Positions 16,344 to 25,266 of a stretch of 56,722 nt of DNA are shown one piece after another. A model generated the notes under the pieces. That model saw nothing but the letters and a program-made list of their open reading frames with translations. It made no database searches and was not told the origin of the DNA. Numbering within the stretch: the first letter of the stretch is position 1; each line of letters starts with the position of its first letter. The stretch is from the NCBI GenBank assembly GCA_030016385.1, contig JASEJN010000015.1, positions 1 to 56,722 on the forward strand, given 5' to 3'. Source of the DNA: Clostridiales bacterium (GTDB lineage Bacteria; Bacillota; Clostridia; Clostridiales; Oxobacteraceae). Made by a program: the position numbers and the translations under genes.

Positions 16344-17684
16344 TTATTTTAGAACAGCAAACGAGCATATAGGATCCCATGGCTTTAATTTTATGGGCTC
16401 TTTTTCAAGTGCGGCCTTAAGTTTATCCGAAAGATATTTTTTATTGATTATAACTTCATAGGTATATTCGTCGAACCAGGAATCATCCATTACAAAATAA
16501 CCGTCTTTGCCGTTTTTCTCCCCCCAGCTATTCTCAACCTTCCAGCGGTTTGGCCTGTCATTTACAAGATTAACGCCGGTAAGCGCCATTGCATGTGTCG
16601 GACTGCTGTCCCTGTAATCGAGCTTTTCTCCCTTCGGAATAATAATATCCGTGCCCAACGCAAGATCATAGTCATAAAGGCTGCTATCCATTACGCCGAG
16701 CTCCCTGTTGGACATTTTGGTTACATCGCAGCCAAACCATACTTCTTCATTATCCTTAAGCTGTTTTATTGCGAGATCTTTCATTGTGCCTATATCAACA
16801 TTCAAATATGTCATATATCCTGCCTCTACTACATTTCCGTAGTATGGGATCTGATATAGTACGCCGAATTTTTTATCCCTGGTAGGTGCATTTATTACAC
16901 TTACATATTCATCGACATCTATACCAACAAACTTATTGAAAAACTCCACAGGCGTAATGTTTTCGTAACCGAAGAATTTCTTATCGGTATCCCTGTATTC
17001 AAAATCGAATCTTTTAGGAGGTTCGCCAAGGAAACGGCATAACATGCTAAAAATCGCATTGAGAATATCTTCCTTCTCATGCCTCATTTCTTCGGAAGTA
17101 CCATTTTCATCATGGATTTCCCTTATTTTTAATGCCCCTTCTCTTAGTTTTGAATTCAAAAGAGCATTCATTTTTTCACTGTTGCTGCTGTGAAAAGTCT
17201 CAAGCATAGAATATTTAGGCATAACACCGTATTTTTTAACAAGATTGCAGAATAAACCCCAGTCGCCGCCATCTGGAACTGGCAGTTTCAGAAATATTGT
17301 CACAATTCTGCTGTCTATAGTTTCATCTACAGTGCTTATTATATTTTCAAGGAATAGGTTTGCCTTTTCAAGCTTATCCCAGAACATAAGGTAACATTCT
17401 GAAAGCTCAAAATCCTTTATTTTATATTTTTCAATTATTCCCTGCCTTATAATGTTAAGACCCGCAAACATCCAACATCTCCCGGATTTTTTCTGATCGG
17501 TCACCTTGCCGGCATCAATATCGATCGAAAATGCATGCTGGTCTTTTGCAATCACCTGATTATTTATGGACGCCGCGTCGATACCATTTTTGGATATAGC
17601 ATCCATTAATACTTTGTTATTAATATTATCTTTGAAACGATTAAATGAGTTATTTAAAAATTCATCTGTAATACTTTCTTTCAA
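16344..17684 (-). CDS. pepC: Aminopeptidase C (bleomycin hydrolase family cysteine peptidase)
   Basis: A 446-residue peptidase of family C1-B that removes N-terminal residues from peptides in the cytoplasm. The papain-type triad is visible: Cys70 in SGRCWMFAGLN, His in SPTHAMALTGVN and Asn in WKVENSWGEKNG. The length matches PepC. I chose a TTG at 17684, preceded by AAGGAGAGG, because it gives the usual family start (LKESITDEFL); a longer frame to 17750 has no good site. Palindromic repeats flank it on both sides. Together with the peptide transporter elsewhere in the window it suggests active peptide use. Confidence 0.9.
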   Translation of the reverse strand: MKESITDEFLNNSFNRFKDNINNKVLMDAISKNGIDAASINNQVIAKDQHAFSIDIDAGKVTDQKKSGRCWMFAGLNIIRQGIIEKYKIKDFELSECYLMFWDKLEKANLFLENIISTVDETIDSRIVTIFLKLPVPDGGDWGLFCNLVKKYGVMPKYSMLETFHSSNSEKMNALLNSKLREGALKIREIHDENGTSEEMRHEKEDILNAIFSMLCRFLGEPPKRFDFEYRDTDKKFFGYENITPVEFFNKFVGIDVDEYVSVINAPTRDKKFGVLYQIPYYGNVVEAGYMTYLNVDIGTMKDLAIKQLKDNEEVWFGCDVTKMSNRELGVMDSSLYDYDLALGTDIIIPKGEKLDYRDSSPTHAMALTGVNLVNDRPNRWKVENSWGEKNGKDGYFVMDDSWFDEYTYEVIINKKYLSDKLKAALEKEPIKLKPWDPICSFAVLK

Positions 17685-17748
17685 GTTAACCTCTCCTTCC
17701 CATATATCTTTAATCACAATTATACTATAATATTCAACTAAATTGAAC

Positions 17749-17947
17749 AAAAGGACGGTTCATTTTAGTTTGTGTGTATCCAAAATAAAATGAACCGTCC
17801 TTTTCAAAATTTTAGACAAGCATAAATTATTTGTCCCTTCGTAAGTTTTTATTAACCGTCCCCAATCCTCAAGTCTTGATTCCAAATCTTTTTATTAACC
17901 GTCCCCCGACTGTTGTTTGCCGTTTGCTATCTTTTATTAACCGTCCC
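17749..17947. repeat. GGGACGGTTAA element cluster R3
   Basis: A perfect 19-bp stem (17749-17767 with 17786-17804, AAAAGGACGGTTCATTTTA) followed by three TTATTAACCGTCCC ends, at about 17848-17862, 17891-17905 and 17934-17947. It fills the interval between pepC and the dNTPase-like gene and ends ten bases short of the latter's stop. Confidence 0.75.
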
Positions 17948-17957
17948 TGTCTCCTTT

Positions 17958-19148
17958 CTATTTTTTAATATATCTTCCAAATTTCCTGGGCAAAACCAAA
18001 TCATTGAATTGTCTGTTGAAATAACTGTCTGTCATGCCGGCGATATAATCAACTACAATCCTTGCATTGCTATTGTTTTCTTTATATGAGTCACTCATCT
18101 CTTTTAAATGCTCACCGTAAATCAACGAGGACTCATCTTTTTCGTTTAGCTGCTTTATATACGTTTCAAATAATAGCTTGAACATGTTCTTTATTTTGCC
18201 GTTTTCTTTCGTCTTAAAAGGATTGTTGTAAATCCTTTCACGGTTGAAATCAAATAGTTCGTTGAGAGCATCATAAACATCTTTGGAAAAACGCAGATAT
18301 GGCTTGTCATAGCTATTCAATACTATGTCACGGATCAGTTTATTTATTATATCCCGGTTATTATTTCCGAGTACTTTTACGATGCCCTTCGGTATGTCTT
18401 CACGTTTTATCATCCTGACGGTCATTGCATCTTCAATGTCACGGCCTATATAGGAAATAATATCGCTTACCTTCACTACGCACCCTTCAAGAGTCATTGG
18501 AACTATTCCCGTGCTGAAATTCTTCACTTTCCAGCATTTACTATACTCGTCCAAAAACCTATCCCAATCCTTGCCCGTATCGGGTTCATATCTTGATTGC
18601 AACTGTTCTCCATTGTGGGCAAGCACTCCGTCGAGTACCTGCAATGTTAAATTAAGACCCCGGCCATGATCTTCAAGTTCCATAAGGGATCTGACGCTCT
18701 GGGCATTATGGCAGAAATAGCCAAAACCTTTGCTGGAACATATTTCATCGATATAACTCTCACCATCGTGACCATATGGTACATGCCCTATGTCATGACC
18801 TAACGCAATCGCTTCTATCAAGTCCTCATTTAATTTTAAGCATCTTCCAATCATTCTTCCTATTTTTGACACAAGCTGAACATGAAGCACTCTGTGAGTT
18901 ATATGATCATTATCGAAAAGAAAGAACACCTGAGTTTTATCGATATATCTCGTATACGCCCTTGAATGAATTATTCTGTCGCCGTCGTGGAAAAAGACAG
19001 GCCTTATGTTCTCTCTATCAGGCATTTCCTCCCTTTCCGGAAAAAGCCTTATCCCTTGGAGGCTCCTGCATGCATATTTGCTAAGAGTTCTCCCTTCCCT
19101 CTTGGCATTGTTTTTGATTATTTCGCTGTATATTTCCCTCTCATCCAT
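17958..19148 (-). CDS. dGTPase-like HD-domain triphosphohydrolase
   Basis: A 396-residue protein of the deoxyguanosine triphosphohydrolase-like family. The HD-domain residues are in place: THRVLHVQLVSKIGR with His85, the ALGHDIGHVPYGHDGE block with His118-Asp119, and a later VVKVSDIISYIGRDIEDA aspartate. The N-terminal RIIHSRAYTRYIDKTQVF motif is also typical. These enzymes hydrolyse dNTPs to deoxynucleosides and tripolyphosphate and can limit dNTP pools, including during phage infection. AGAAGG precedes the ATG. It lies head-to-head with a guanine-riboswitch-controlled purine permease, but they have separate promoters. Confidence 0.85.
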   Translation of the reverse strand: MDEREIYSEIIKNNAKREGRTLSKYACRSLQGIRLFPEREEMPDRENIRPVFFHDGDRIIHSRAYTRYIDKTQVFFLFDNDHITHRVLHVQLVSKIGRMIGRCLKLNEDLIEAIALGHDIGHVPYGHDGESYIDEICSSKGFGYFCHNAQSVRSLMELEDHGRGLNLTLQVLDGVLAHNGEQLQSRYEPDTGKDWDRFLDEYSKCWKVKNFSTGIVPMTLEGCVVKVSDIISYIGRDIEDAMTVRMIKREDIPKGIVKVLGNNNRDIINKLIRDIVLNSYDKPYLRFSKDVYDALNELFDFNRERIYNNPFKTKENGKIKNMFKLLFETYIKQLNEKDESSLIYGEHLKEMSDSYKENNSNARIVVDYIAGMTDSYFNRQFNDLVLPRKFGRYIKK

Positions 19149-19225
19149 GATAACACCTTCTCAAGTTACCATAATATTTATTATTTATAATCTATCACTA
19201 CAAAATAAATAGTCAATATAATAAT

Positions 19226-19475
19226 CTTCAATTCGCAATATGAAATCAGGCATAAATGTGATTATGTTATTTTGAGCAACGAATGAGCATTATGAAAGTT
19301 TTGATAAGTTCTTGGCTTTGCTGCCGCAAAGAATCCTTAGAGCTTTTGATTGTCTGAGCTTAGGCGAGTTTCAAAAGCTCTTGGATTCTTTGCGGCTGCT
19401 GGCCTTAGAACTTACAAAACTTAAATCTGCCGAATGAGTGTTCAAAATAACATAAGCTCATATTGCGAATTAAAT
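19226..19475. repeat. 99-bp palindromic element, copy A2, split by an insertion
   Basis: Left part 19226-19287 and right part 19431-19475 together match copies A1 and A3. Where A3 reads GCGACGAATGAGTGTTC, A2 has CGAATGAG, 143 foreign bases, CGAATGAG again, then TGTTC. It lies upstream of the dNTPase-like gene. Confidence 0.8.
19288..19430. mobile_element. 143-bp hairpin element nested in copy A2 with an 8-bp target duplication
   Basis: The insert is itself an imperfect inverted repeat: AAGTTTTGATAAGTTCTTGG near the left end pairs with CTTAGAACTTACAAAACTT near the right, and CCGCAAAGAATCC and AGAGCTTTTGA pair further in. The 8-bp CGAATGAG at both sides (19280-19287 and 19431-19438) is single in the uninterrupted copy A3, which marks it as a target-site duplication. 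It has no ORF, so it is a non-autonomous element. Confidence 0.75.
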
Positions 19476-19729
19476 ATAATAATATATGTTTATTTCTACT
19501 TTATATCAGATTTTCCTGCAAATGAGACCTATATCAAACGGAGTGCATTTTTTATATTTTAAGAATATTATTCCAATCGCTAATCTCAAAGTATGAAAAA
19601 GACAATTCATGGCATATCAAAATTGGCGCATTTAGCGGCTCATTCCCGCTTAACAGAAATACTGTGCATATATTTGTGAACTTTTTTCCTGTTTTTTTGA
19701 AATAAGTTCGACTTTTTTGCAAAACTCTC

Positions 19730-19758
19730 TTGATAGTGGGAGGCATATATAGTAGAAT
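19730..19758 (+). promoter_or_regulatory. Sigma-A promoter of the riboswitch-permease transcript
   Basis: TTGATA (19730-19735), a 17-bp spacer and TAGAAT (19753-19758), placing the transcription start just ahead of the purine aptamer. The preceding stretch 19476-19729 holds no gene or structure I recognise. Confidence 0.7.
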
Positions 19759-19782
19759 ATGAATATATTATTCATGAATTCG

Positions 19783-19849
19783 CCAATATAATTTAGATGA
19801 TGTGGATCTAGAGTTTCTACCGGACAGCCGTAAATTGTTCGACTATTGG
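19783..19849 (+). promoter_or_regulatory. Purine (guanine-type) riboswitch aptamer
   Basis: The sequence has the purine riboswitch core: P1 CCAATA (19783-19788) with TATTGG (19844-19849), ATATAAT then ATGATGTGGATCTAGAG, the loop pair with GTTTCTACCGG and CCGTAAATTG, and CGACTAT at the end. The specificity base before TAT is C, as in guanine/hypoxanthine aptamers; adenine sensors have U there. It precedes a purine permease gene. Ligand binding should stabilise P1 and favour the terminator at 19898-19928. Confidence 0.9.
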
Positions 19850-19897
19850 AGTGCATTCAGATGTATTGTGTACATTTGTGCTCTTTATTAGTTTGCG

Positions 19898-19928
19898 GCG
19901 ATTGGTGGAAAAATCAATTGCTTTTTTT
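19898..19928 (+). terminator. Riboswitch expression-platform terminator
   Basis: GCGATTG (19898-19904) pairs with CAATTGC (19915-19921, one G-T pair) and is followed by seven T residues. It lies between the guanine aptamer and the permease start. Confidence 0.75.
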
Positions 19929-19994
19929 ATTATTGGCGAAAATACAATTTAAAAGGGCTAAAGCTCTTAAATATTTTTAATGGGGGGTTTATAA

Positions 19995-21413
19995 TTGGAA
20001 AACTTTTTCAAACTAAAGGAAAACGGTACAAATGTGACAACTGAAATTATTGCAGGCTTTACCACATTCTTTGCGATGTCATACATCATATTTGTCAATC
20101 CGGCAATACTATCACAAACTGGCATACCGTGGGGCGGCGTCTTCCTGGCGACAATCATTGCAGCCACAATAGGCACTCTCGTCATGGGACTCTTTGCAAA
20201 TGTGCCATATGCACAGGCTCCGGGCATGGGTTTAAACGCCTTCTTTACTTATACAGTATGTTTTGGTCTGGGTTTTAGCTGGCAGCAAGCTCTGTCAATG
20301 GTTTTTATCTGCGGTATTATTAATATTATAATAACCGTGACAAAGATTCGTAAATCGATCATCAAATCGATTCCAGTCAGCCTTCAAAATGCAATCGGCG
20401 GAGGAATCGGTATTTTTATCGCTTACATCGGCATCAAAAACGCAGGCTTTTTACAGTTTACTTCAGATCCCGGCAAACATGCCATTTTAAAAGACGGGAC
20501 CGTTATTGCCGACGCAAGTGCGGTACCTGCGCTTGTGGCATTTAACAATCCCGCTGTCATATTGGCCTTAATCGGACTTGTTATAACCGTTGCATTATTG
20601 CTTTTCAAAGTGAGAGGAGCAATCTTGATCAGCATTATACTGACTACATTGATCGGCATTCCTATGGGCGTTGTCGATGTTACAACTGCAGGCGCAACCA
20701 CCGGAATAGGCAAGTCCTTTGCTCAGCTTGGCACTACTATCGGAGTTATTTTCACCAGTAAGGGAATAGGTTCACTTTTCAGCGATATCTCTAAATTGCC
20801 TCTTGTTTTAATGACTATATTCTCTTTCAGTCTGTCGGATACATTCGATACAATCGGAACTTTCATAGGCACAGGCCGCAGAAGCGGAATCTTCAGCAAA
20901 GAAGATGAAATCGCCATGGAAACCAGTTCGGGATTTAAATCAAAAATGGATAAAGCTCTTTTTGCAGATGCAATCGCGACTTCGATAGGAGCATTATTTG
21001 GTACATCAAACACAACTACCTATGTTGAAAGTGCGGCAGGAATAGGTGCAGGCGGCCGTACGGGCTTAACAAGTGTCGTTACCGCATTGTTATTTGTTGC
21101 ATGTATCTTCCTGGCACCTATCGCGGGTCTGGTCCCCTCGGCTGCAACCGCACCGGTTCTTATCGTAGTTGGCATCATGATGCTTTCATCTTTCAAAGAG
21201 ATTAAGTGGGCAGATTTGGAAGAAGCCATTCCGGCTTTCTTTGCAGGCATATTCATGGCTCTTTGCTACAGTATTTCCTATGGTATAGCAGGAGGATTCA
21301 TATTCTACTGTATCGTCAAGATTTGCAAAAAGCAAACTAAAGATATTCATCCGATATTGCTTGTAGCCACACTGCTCTTTATATTGAACTTTATAATTCT
21401 TTCGATTATCTAA
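19995..21413 (+). CDS. NCS2-family purine permease (guanine/hypoxanthine, PbuG/AzgA type)
   Basis: A 472-residue, highly hydrophobic permease with about 12-14 membrane segments. AzgA-type hallmarks are MSYIIFVNPAILSQTGIPW, the APGMGLNAFFTYTVCFGLGF segment and the central LSDTFDTIGTFIGTGRRSG motif with the substrate-contacting acidic residue. It imports hypoxanthine or guanine with protons. The start is a TTG at 19995 with a GGGGGG site. The upstream riboswitch senses guanine-type purines, which supports the substrate class. Confidence 0.9.
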   Translation: MENFFKLKENGTNVTTEIIAGFTTFFAMSYIIFVNPAILSQTGIPWGGVFLATIIAATIGTLVMGLFANVPYAQAPGMGLNAFFTYTVCFGLGFSWQQALSMVFICGIINIIITVTKIRKSIIKSIPVSLQNAIGGGIGIFIAYIGIKNAGFLQFTSDPGKHAILKDGTVIADASAVPALVAFNNPAVILALIGLVITVALLLFKVRGAILISIILTTLIGIPMGVVDVTTAGATTGIGKSFAQLGTTIGVIFTSKGIGSLFSDISKLPLVLMTIFSFSLSDTFDTIGTFIGTGRRSGIFSKEDEIAMETSSGFKSKMDKALFADAIATSIGALFGTSNTTTYVESAAGIGAGGRTGLTSVVTALLFVACIFLAPIAGLVPSAATAPVLIVVGIMMLSSFKEIKWADLEEAIPAFFAGIFMALCYSISYGIAGGFIFYCIVKICKKQTKDIHPILLVATLLFILNFIILSII

Positions 21414-21449
21414 GAAAACAGAACATTGATTCGTTCAGCAACTCAAATG

Positions 21450-21494
21450 ATTATAATAATGCCGCGTTGAAATTCAGCGCGGCATTATTATAAT
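21450..21494 (+). terminator. Stem-loop terminator after the purine permease gene
   Basis: A perfect 17-bp stem (21450-21466 with 21478-21494, ATTATAATAATGCCGCG) around an 11-nt loop, 37 bp past the permease stop. The descending arm is A/T-rich but there is no long T-run. Confidence 0.65.
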
Positions 21495-21503
21495 ATAAGT
21501 ATA

Positions 21504-21540
21504 GGGGGAACGGTTCATTTCATTTAAGCTTTTGGAAAGG
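21504..21540. repeat. Half element R4 of the GGGACGGTTAA family
   Basis: GGGGGAACGGTTCATTTCA followed by TTTAAGCTTTTGGA matches the left half of R2, but there is no right end. Unlike the others it lies upstream of a gene, the PHP metallohydrolase. Confidence 0.6.
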
Positions 21541-21579
21541 TAAAATCCAGGAAACATCCCGAAAGGAGCGATAATAATC

Positions 21580-22887
21580 ATGCCATGTACGAAAACCATA
21601 AAAATGGATATTTTAATTGGCAAGGAAAAGGAAGGGCTTTATTTCGACCTACCGTTTCAAACCCCAAAAGGTGTACAGAGGATAGATATCAGGTACAGCT
21701 ATGAACGGCACCGCAGCACCGCTGTAAATGGAGTAACAAAAAATGAGGAGATCAACATCATCGACCTTGCCCTGTCGTCCGGAGCAGGGGAATTTATCGG
21801 CTCTTCAGGCTCGGACAGAAGCCATGTTTGGGTATCGGAATACAATTCATCCGACGGATATGCCCCCGTTGAAACGAAAGAAGGAACATGGAACATAATA
21901 GTCGGCGCATACAAAGTCCACGACGAAGGCGTAAAGGTTACATATGAAATAACATTCGAATTTAAAGAGCGCACGCTTCTCAAGGGAGATTGCCATGTTC
22001 ATACCACAGGTTCCGACGGCGTACTGCCGGTGAACGTGATTGAGCAGCTTGCAATATCGAACAACCTCGATTTTATATTCATCACAGATCACAACAACTA
22101 TTACCATGACCCTGCCCTAAGAAGCAGCAAAAACCTGACCGTGATCCCGGGAGTCGAGTGGACACATTTTAAAGGCCATGCAAATATGCTCGGCGTAGAA
22201 AGGGCTTTTTATGGAAAATATTATGCCAATGATATTGAAGGCGTACAGAAGATATTCAGCGAAGCCAGAAAAAATGGCGCAGTAATAGTCATAAACCACC
22301 CATTTGACCAAAACTGCAGCTGGAGGTTGGGACTTCATAATATACAGTATGACTGTATCGAAGCCTGGAACGGCATAATAAAGCAAAGTGACATGCAGTG
22401 CATAGGATGGTGGCACAATGAGCTTTGCCAGGGAAGGAAAATCCCAATTATAGGAGGAAGCGATTTTCACAGGTTCGAAAATTTCGGAATGATCGGGCGT
22501 CCTACGACATGCGTATACAGTATGTCGAGGAGCCGTACTGATATAATAGATGCCATACTGCACGGCCGCTCGTATATAACCTTTCAGCCGCAGGCCCCTT
22601 CTGTCGATATGCGATGCAATGACGGTTTTATAGGTGATACCGTAAAATATGAAAAAGGCCTCGATATTTCATTTGCGTTTTCATCTCTGAATGCAGGGGA
22701 TATTATCAGGATTTATTCTTCATCGGGAATTGAAAAGGAAATCAATGTTTCGCAGGCCGGCGAAATGAGTTTTAAAATAGAAGCAAAGGATTCGGCTTTT
22801 TATCGGGCTGAAATTTATAGAAAACTTCTGCCCAATCTTCCGCCTTTCCTTTGCCTTGTTACAAACCCGATTTACTTTTCAAAGTAA
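21580..22887 (+). CDS. CehA/McbA-family metallohydrolase with PHP domain
   Basis: A 435-residue protein. The N-terminal ~130 residues are beta-rich and the PHP domain starts at GDCHVHTTGSDGV, continuing with FIFITDHNNYY, VIPGVEWTHFKGHANM, AVIVINHPFDQN and IIGGSDFHRF. These supply the histidines and aspartates for a two- or three-metal phosphoesterase-type site. No signal peptide is present. Related CehA/McbA proteins hydrolyse esters or carbamates, but most family members are of unknown substrate. AAAGGAGCG lies 12 bases ahead of the ATG, slightly far. It converges on the deacetylase gene with only three bases between. Confidence 0.8.
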   Translation: MPCTKTIKMDILIGKEKEGLYFDLPFQTPKGVQRIDIRYSYERHRSTAVNGVTKNEEINIIDLALSSGAGEFIGSSGSDRSHVWVSEYNSSDGYAPVETKEGTWNIIVGAYKVHDEGVKVTYEITFEFKERTLLKGDCHVHTTGSDGVLPVNVIEQLAISNNLDFIFITDHNNYYHDPALRSSKNLTVIPGVEWTHFKGHANMLGVERAFYGKYYANDIEGVQKIFSEARKNGAVIVINHPFDQNCSWRLGLHNIQYDCIEAWNGIIKQSDMQCIGWWHNELCQGRKIPIIGGSDFHRFENFGMIGRPTTCVYSMSRSRTDIIDAILHGRSYITFQPQAPSVDMRCNDGFIGDTVKYEKGLDISFAFSSLNAGDIIRIYSSSGIEKEINVSQAGEMSFKIEAKDSAFYRAEIYRKLLPNLPPFLCLVTNPIYFSK

Positions 22888-22890
22888 TAT

Positions 22891-23772
22891 TTAAAACTTA
22901 TCAAATGGGGCAGTGCTCCAGGAAACAAGGTTTATGCCTTCCTGCTGCACTGTCTTTAAAAAATCGTCATCCATCAGAAATTGGTACTCCCACATTCGCT
23001 TTCGCCACTCAGGAGAAGCTTCCATATGCTCTTTGCTGAATCCCGATGGGTGCAAAAACATCTCGGTTATACCTTCTTTTATGTTTCTAATTTCATTTAT
23101 ATAATATTTTTTCAGGTTCTCATAGCTTCCCAGGTCTCTGACGCGGGACTGGCTCGTAAACATATCGGAGAGTACGTGCACTCCCATCTTTTGAGCAAAA
23201 GCAGCAGCCATTTTATGGGCCTTATCTATTTCATATGGTATGGCACCGCCTTTAAACATTTCTTTAATATATCCGTCACCTTTGGGAAACCTGAAAGGCA
23301 GATGATATTTCACGCAAAGTTCAAAAGCTTCCTTTAAAAATGGCCTGCCGGTAATACCATATACGGTGCCGCAGTGGCTGTCTGCATGGTCAAGGGTATA
23401 TCCTAAAGATGTCACAAAATCATACTGTGCATTTATTTCCGTCGATACCTCATCGCCCCTTGCCCCTTTGTAAAACAGACTTACATCATGAAATAATCTT
23501 CCCTTGTCATCAAGGATGGATGATACGGAACTCGGTGGAGCGATGCTTCTCCACCTTTCATATTCATAATCTGAATTCAGCGTGATGTGAAGCCCCATAT
23601 TTACTTTTTTGTTATTGACCGCCCGGCGTACGGCATCCTTCGCCTCCCTGCTGGGTGCCATAACCGTCGTCGATGTGATCCTGCCTTCATTGAACAGGTG
23701 CTCCACAGCATCATTTGTCTCCTTGCACACTCCAAAATCATCTGCATTTACAATAAGATATCTGTTCGACAT
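22891..23772 (-). CDS. ChbG/YdjC-family carbohydrate deacetylase
   Basis: A 293-residue protein with the YdjC-like fold: the start LIVNADDFGVCKETNDAV (metal-binding Asp pair), MGLHITLNSDY and the DHADSHCGTVYG motif (metal-binding histidines). The C-terminal EMFLHPSGFS adds the last histidine. Family members remove acetyl groups from N-acetylated oligosaccharides such as chitobiose; the substrate here is not known. It starts three bases after the stop of the GPH symporter gene, with GAGGTG upstream of the ATG, so the pair is one operon: import plus deacetylation. Confidence 0.85.
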   Translation of the reverse strand: MSNRYLIVNADDFGVCKETNDAVEHLFNEGRITSTTVMAPSREAKDAVRRAVNNKKVNMGLHITLNSDYEYERWRSIAPPSSVSSILDDKGRLFHDVSLFYKGARGDEVSTEINAQYDFVTSLGYTLDHADSHCGTVYGITGRPFLKEAFELCVKYHLPFRFPKGDGYIKEMFKGGAIPYEIDKAHKMAAAFAQKMGVHVLSDMFTSQSRVRDLGSYENLKKYYINEIRNIKEGITEMFLHPSGFSKEHMEASPEWRKRMWEYQFLMDDDFLKTVQQEGINLVSWSTAPFDKF

Positions 23773-23775
23773 TAT

Positions 23776-25092
23776 CTACACCTCTCTTGATTTTAATGTT
23801 TTTGATTCCTTGATAGATTTTTCTGGGAAATTTAGAAAACGTGAAAATATGCAGCTTATTACCATAAGTATAAAAGGAAAAATAATTAAAAGAAATTTGG
23901 AGGCAGCGCCTGGATTGGGACCTGGAACTTTTCCGCTTTTAAAACCATACAGCCTGTTTACAAGTAGGAATGCCAAACTTGTAAAAAGACCGTTCATCCT
24001 GTTCATAAAACCTCCCACGCCTGAATATATACCTTCCCTGTGGGTACCTGACTTCTGCGCATCCTCGTCGATTATCCTCGCACCTATAAGATCCATGGTG
24101 GCGATAACTCCTGCAAATCCAAAGCCTACAACGGAGCTTGCAATAATTGCGGTTATAAGGGAATTTGCAAAATAAAGAGGTATAAAACCTATACCCAGTA
24201 CCATCAATGCCCCTCTCCATACAGGAATAAGGGTTTTCTTCTTTATCAGCTGCGCCCATATTGCAACAGCGCCTATGGCGATAAAGAGGACCGTTCCCAG
24301 CAAATATGTCGACTGGCTGTCTTTAATCTTCAATGCGTATTTAGTATAAAAAGTAATGCCGGCCATTACCAGGGACATTGTGGCGCTATAGAATGCATTG
24401 GTAAAACCTGCGATCCAAAATTTTTTGTTTTTTGCCAGTGATTTGATGCTATCCCAGAGTTGCGGCTTTTCGTTTTTAAGGTATTGAGGATTTTCATGAC
24501 ATCCGATGGTTGAATAAATTATAACTGATGCACCGAGGATACCATACAACAAAGCCGTTGTTGAATATCCAATCCTGCTTGCAACCATCGGCGTAAGGGC
24601 TATGCTTATGACCATCGCCACCAGTTGGAATGCCTGTCTCATTGCATTTGTGGAAGCCCTCTCGGCATCGCTTGGAAATAACTCTGGGAACAGCGCTCCG
24701 TAGTTGGCATTCACTAAAGAATCCAGCGTACCGGTGAGTATGTAGCTTATAAAAAAGTATATGAAAAGCCAGTTGCTTGCGATAAGAAATTGGGGAGGAT
24801 TAAAAAATGCTAAAAAACTCAATCCAAGAAGCGGTGCACCTATCACAAGCCACGGCCTTCGCCTGCCCCATCTGGTCCTTGTCCTGTCTGAAAGATATCC
24901 GTAAATAGAGTTGTCAGCAGCATCTATAAAAGTATATATAAACAGTACTAAAGAATATGATGCAGTATCGAGTCCGAGTTTATCCACATAAAATATTGCT
25001 GAAAAAGTTTTGAACATATTAATAGGTATAGATGTCCCAAACATCCCTATCGCATAGCGGAAGGGGCTGGTCTTTTTCACCTGAGGTTCCAT
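23776..25092 (-). CDS. Glycoside-pentoside-hexuronide (GPH) family sugar:cation symporter
   Basis: A 438-residue membrane protein with about 12 helices. The MelB-like start is clear: VDKLGLDTASYSLVLFIYTF, then DAADNSIYGYLSDRTRTRWG and RRRPWLVIGAPLL. A second-half GFGFAGVIATMDLIGARIID motif also fits. GPH proteins import glycosides with Na+ or H+. It is co-transcribed with the YdjC-like deacetylase, suggesting an acetylated sugar or glycoside as cargo. Confidence 0.85.
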   Translation of the reverse strand: MEPQVKKTSPFRYAIGMFGTSIPINMFKTFSAIFYVDKLGLDTASYSLVLFIYTFIDAADNSIYGYLSDRTRTRWGRRRPWLVIGAPLLGLSFLAFFNPPQFLIASNWLFIYFFISYILTGTLDSLVNANYGALFPELFPSDAERASTNAMRQAFQLVAMVISIALTPMVASRIGYSTTALLYGILGASVIIYSTIGCHENPQYLKNEKPQLWDSIKSLAKNKKFWIAGFTNAFYSATMSLVMAGITFYTKYALKIKDSQSTYLLGTVLFIAIGAVAIWAQLIKKKTLIPVWRGALMVLGIGFIPLYFANSLITAIIASSVVGFGFAGVIATMDLIGARIIDEDAQKSGTHREGIYSGVGGFMNRMNGLFTSLAFLLVNRLYGFKSGKVPGPNPGAASKFLLIIFPFILMVISCIFSRFLNFPEKSIKESKTLKSREV

Positions 25093-25266
25093 AACAATCG
25101 CATCCTTTCAATATTTTTTTGCAGAAGGGAGAAGACATTTCTCCTCTGTTAAACAGGATGCTTCAATAATCGGAGGAATGTCAATAGCTTTGAAAAAGGT
25201 TCTTATACAATGATTATACCATATTCTGTATGAAGAGAAAGTAAAATTATCTTAACAATTAATTTT

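Noticed and set aside
17749..17947. Three TTATTAACCGTCCC repeats at about 43-bp spacing as a mini CRISPR
   Set aside because: Repeats are 14-15 bp, also occur in inverted form, and recur singly elsewhere in the window as ends of short elements.
23609..24175. 188-codon plus-strand ORF
   Set aside because: Lies entirely antisense to the deacetylase and GPH symporter genes, both strongly supported.
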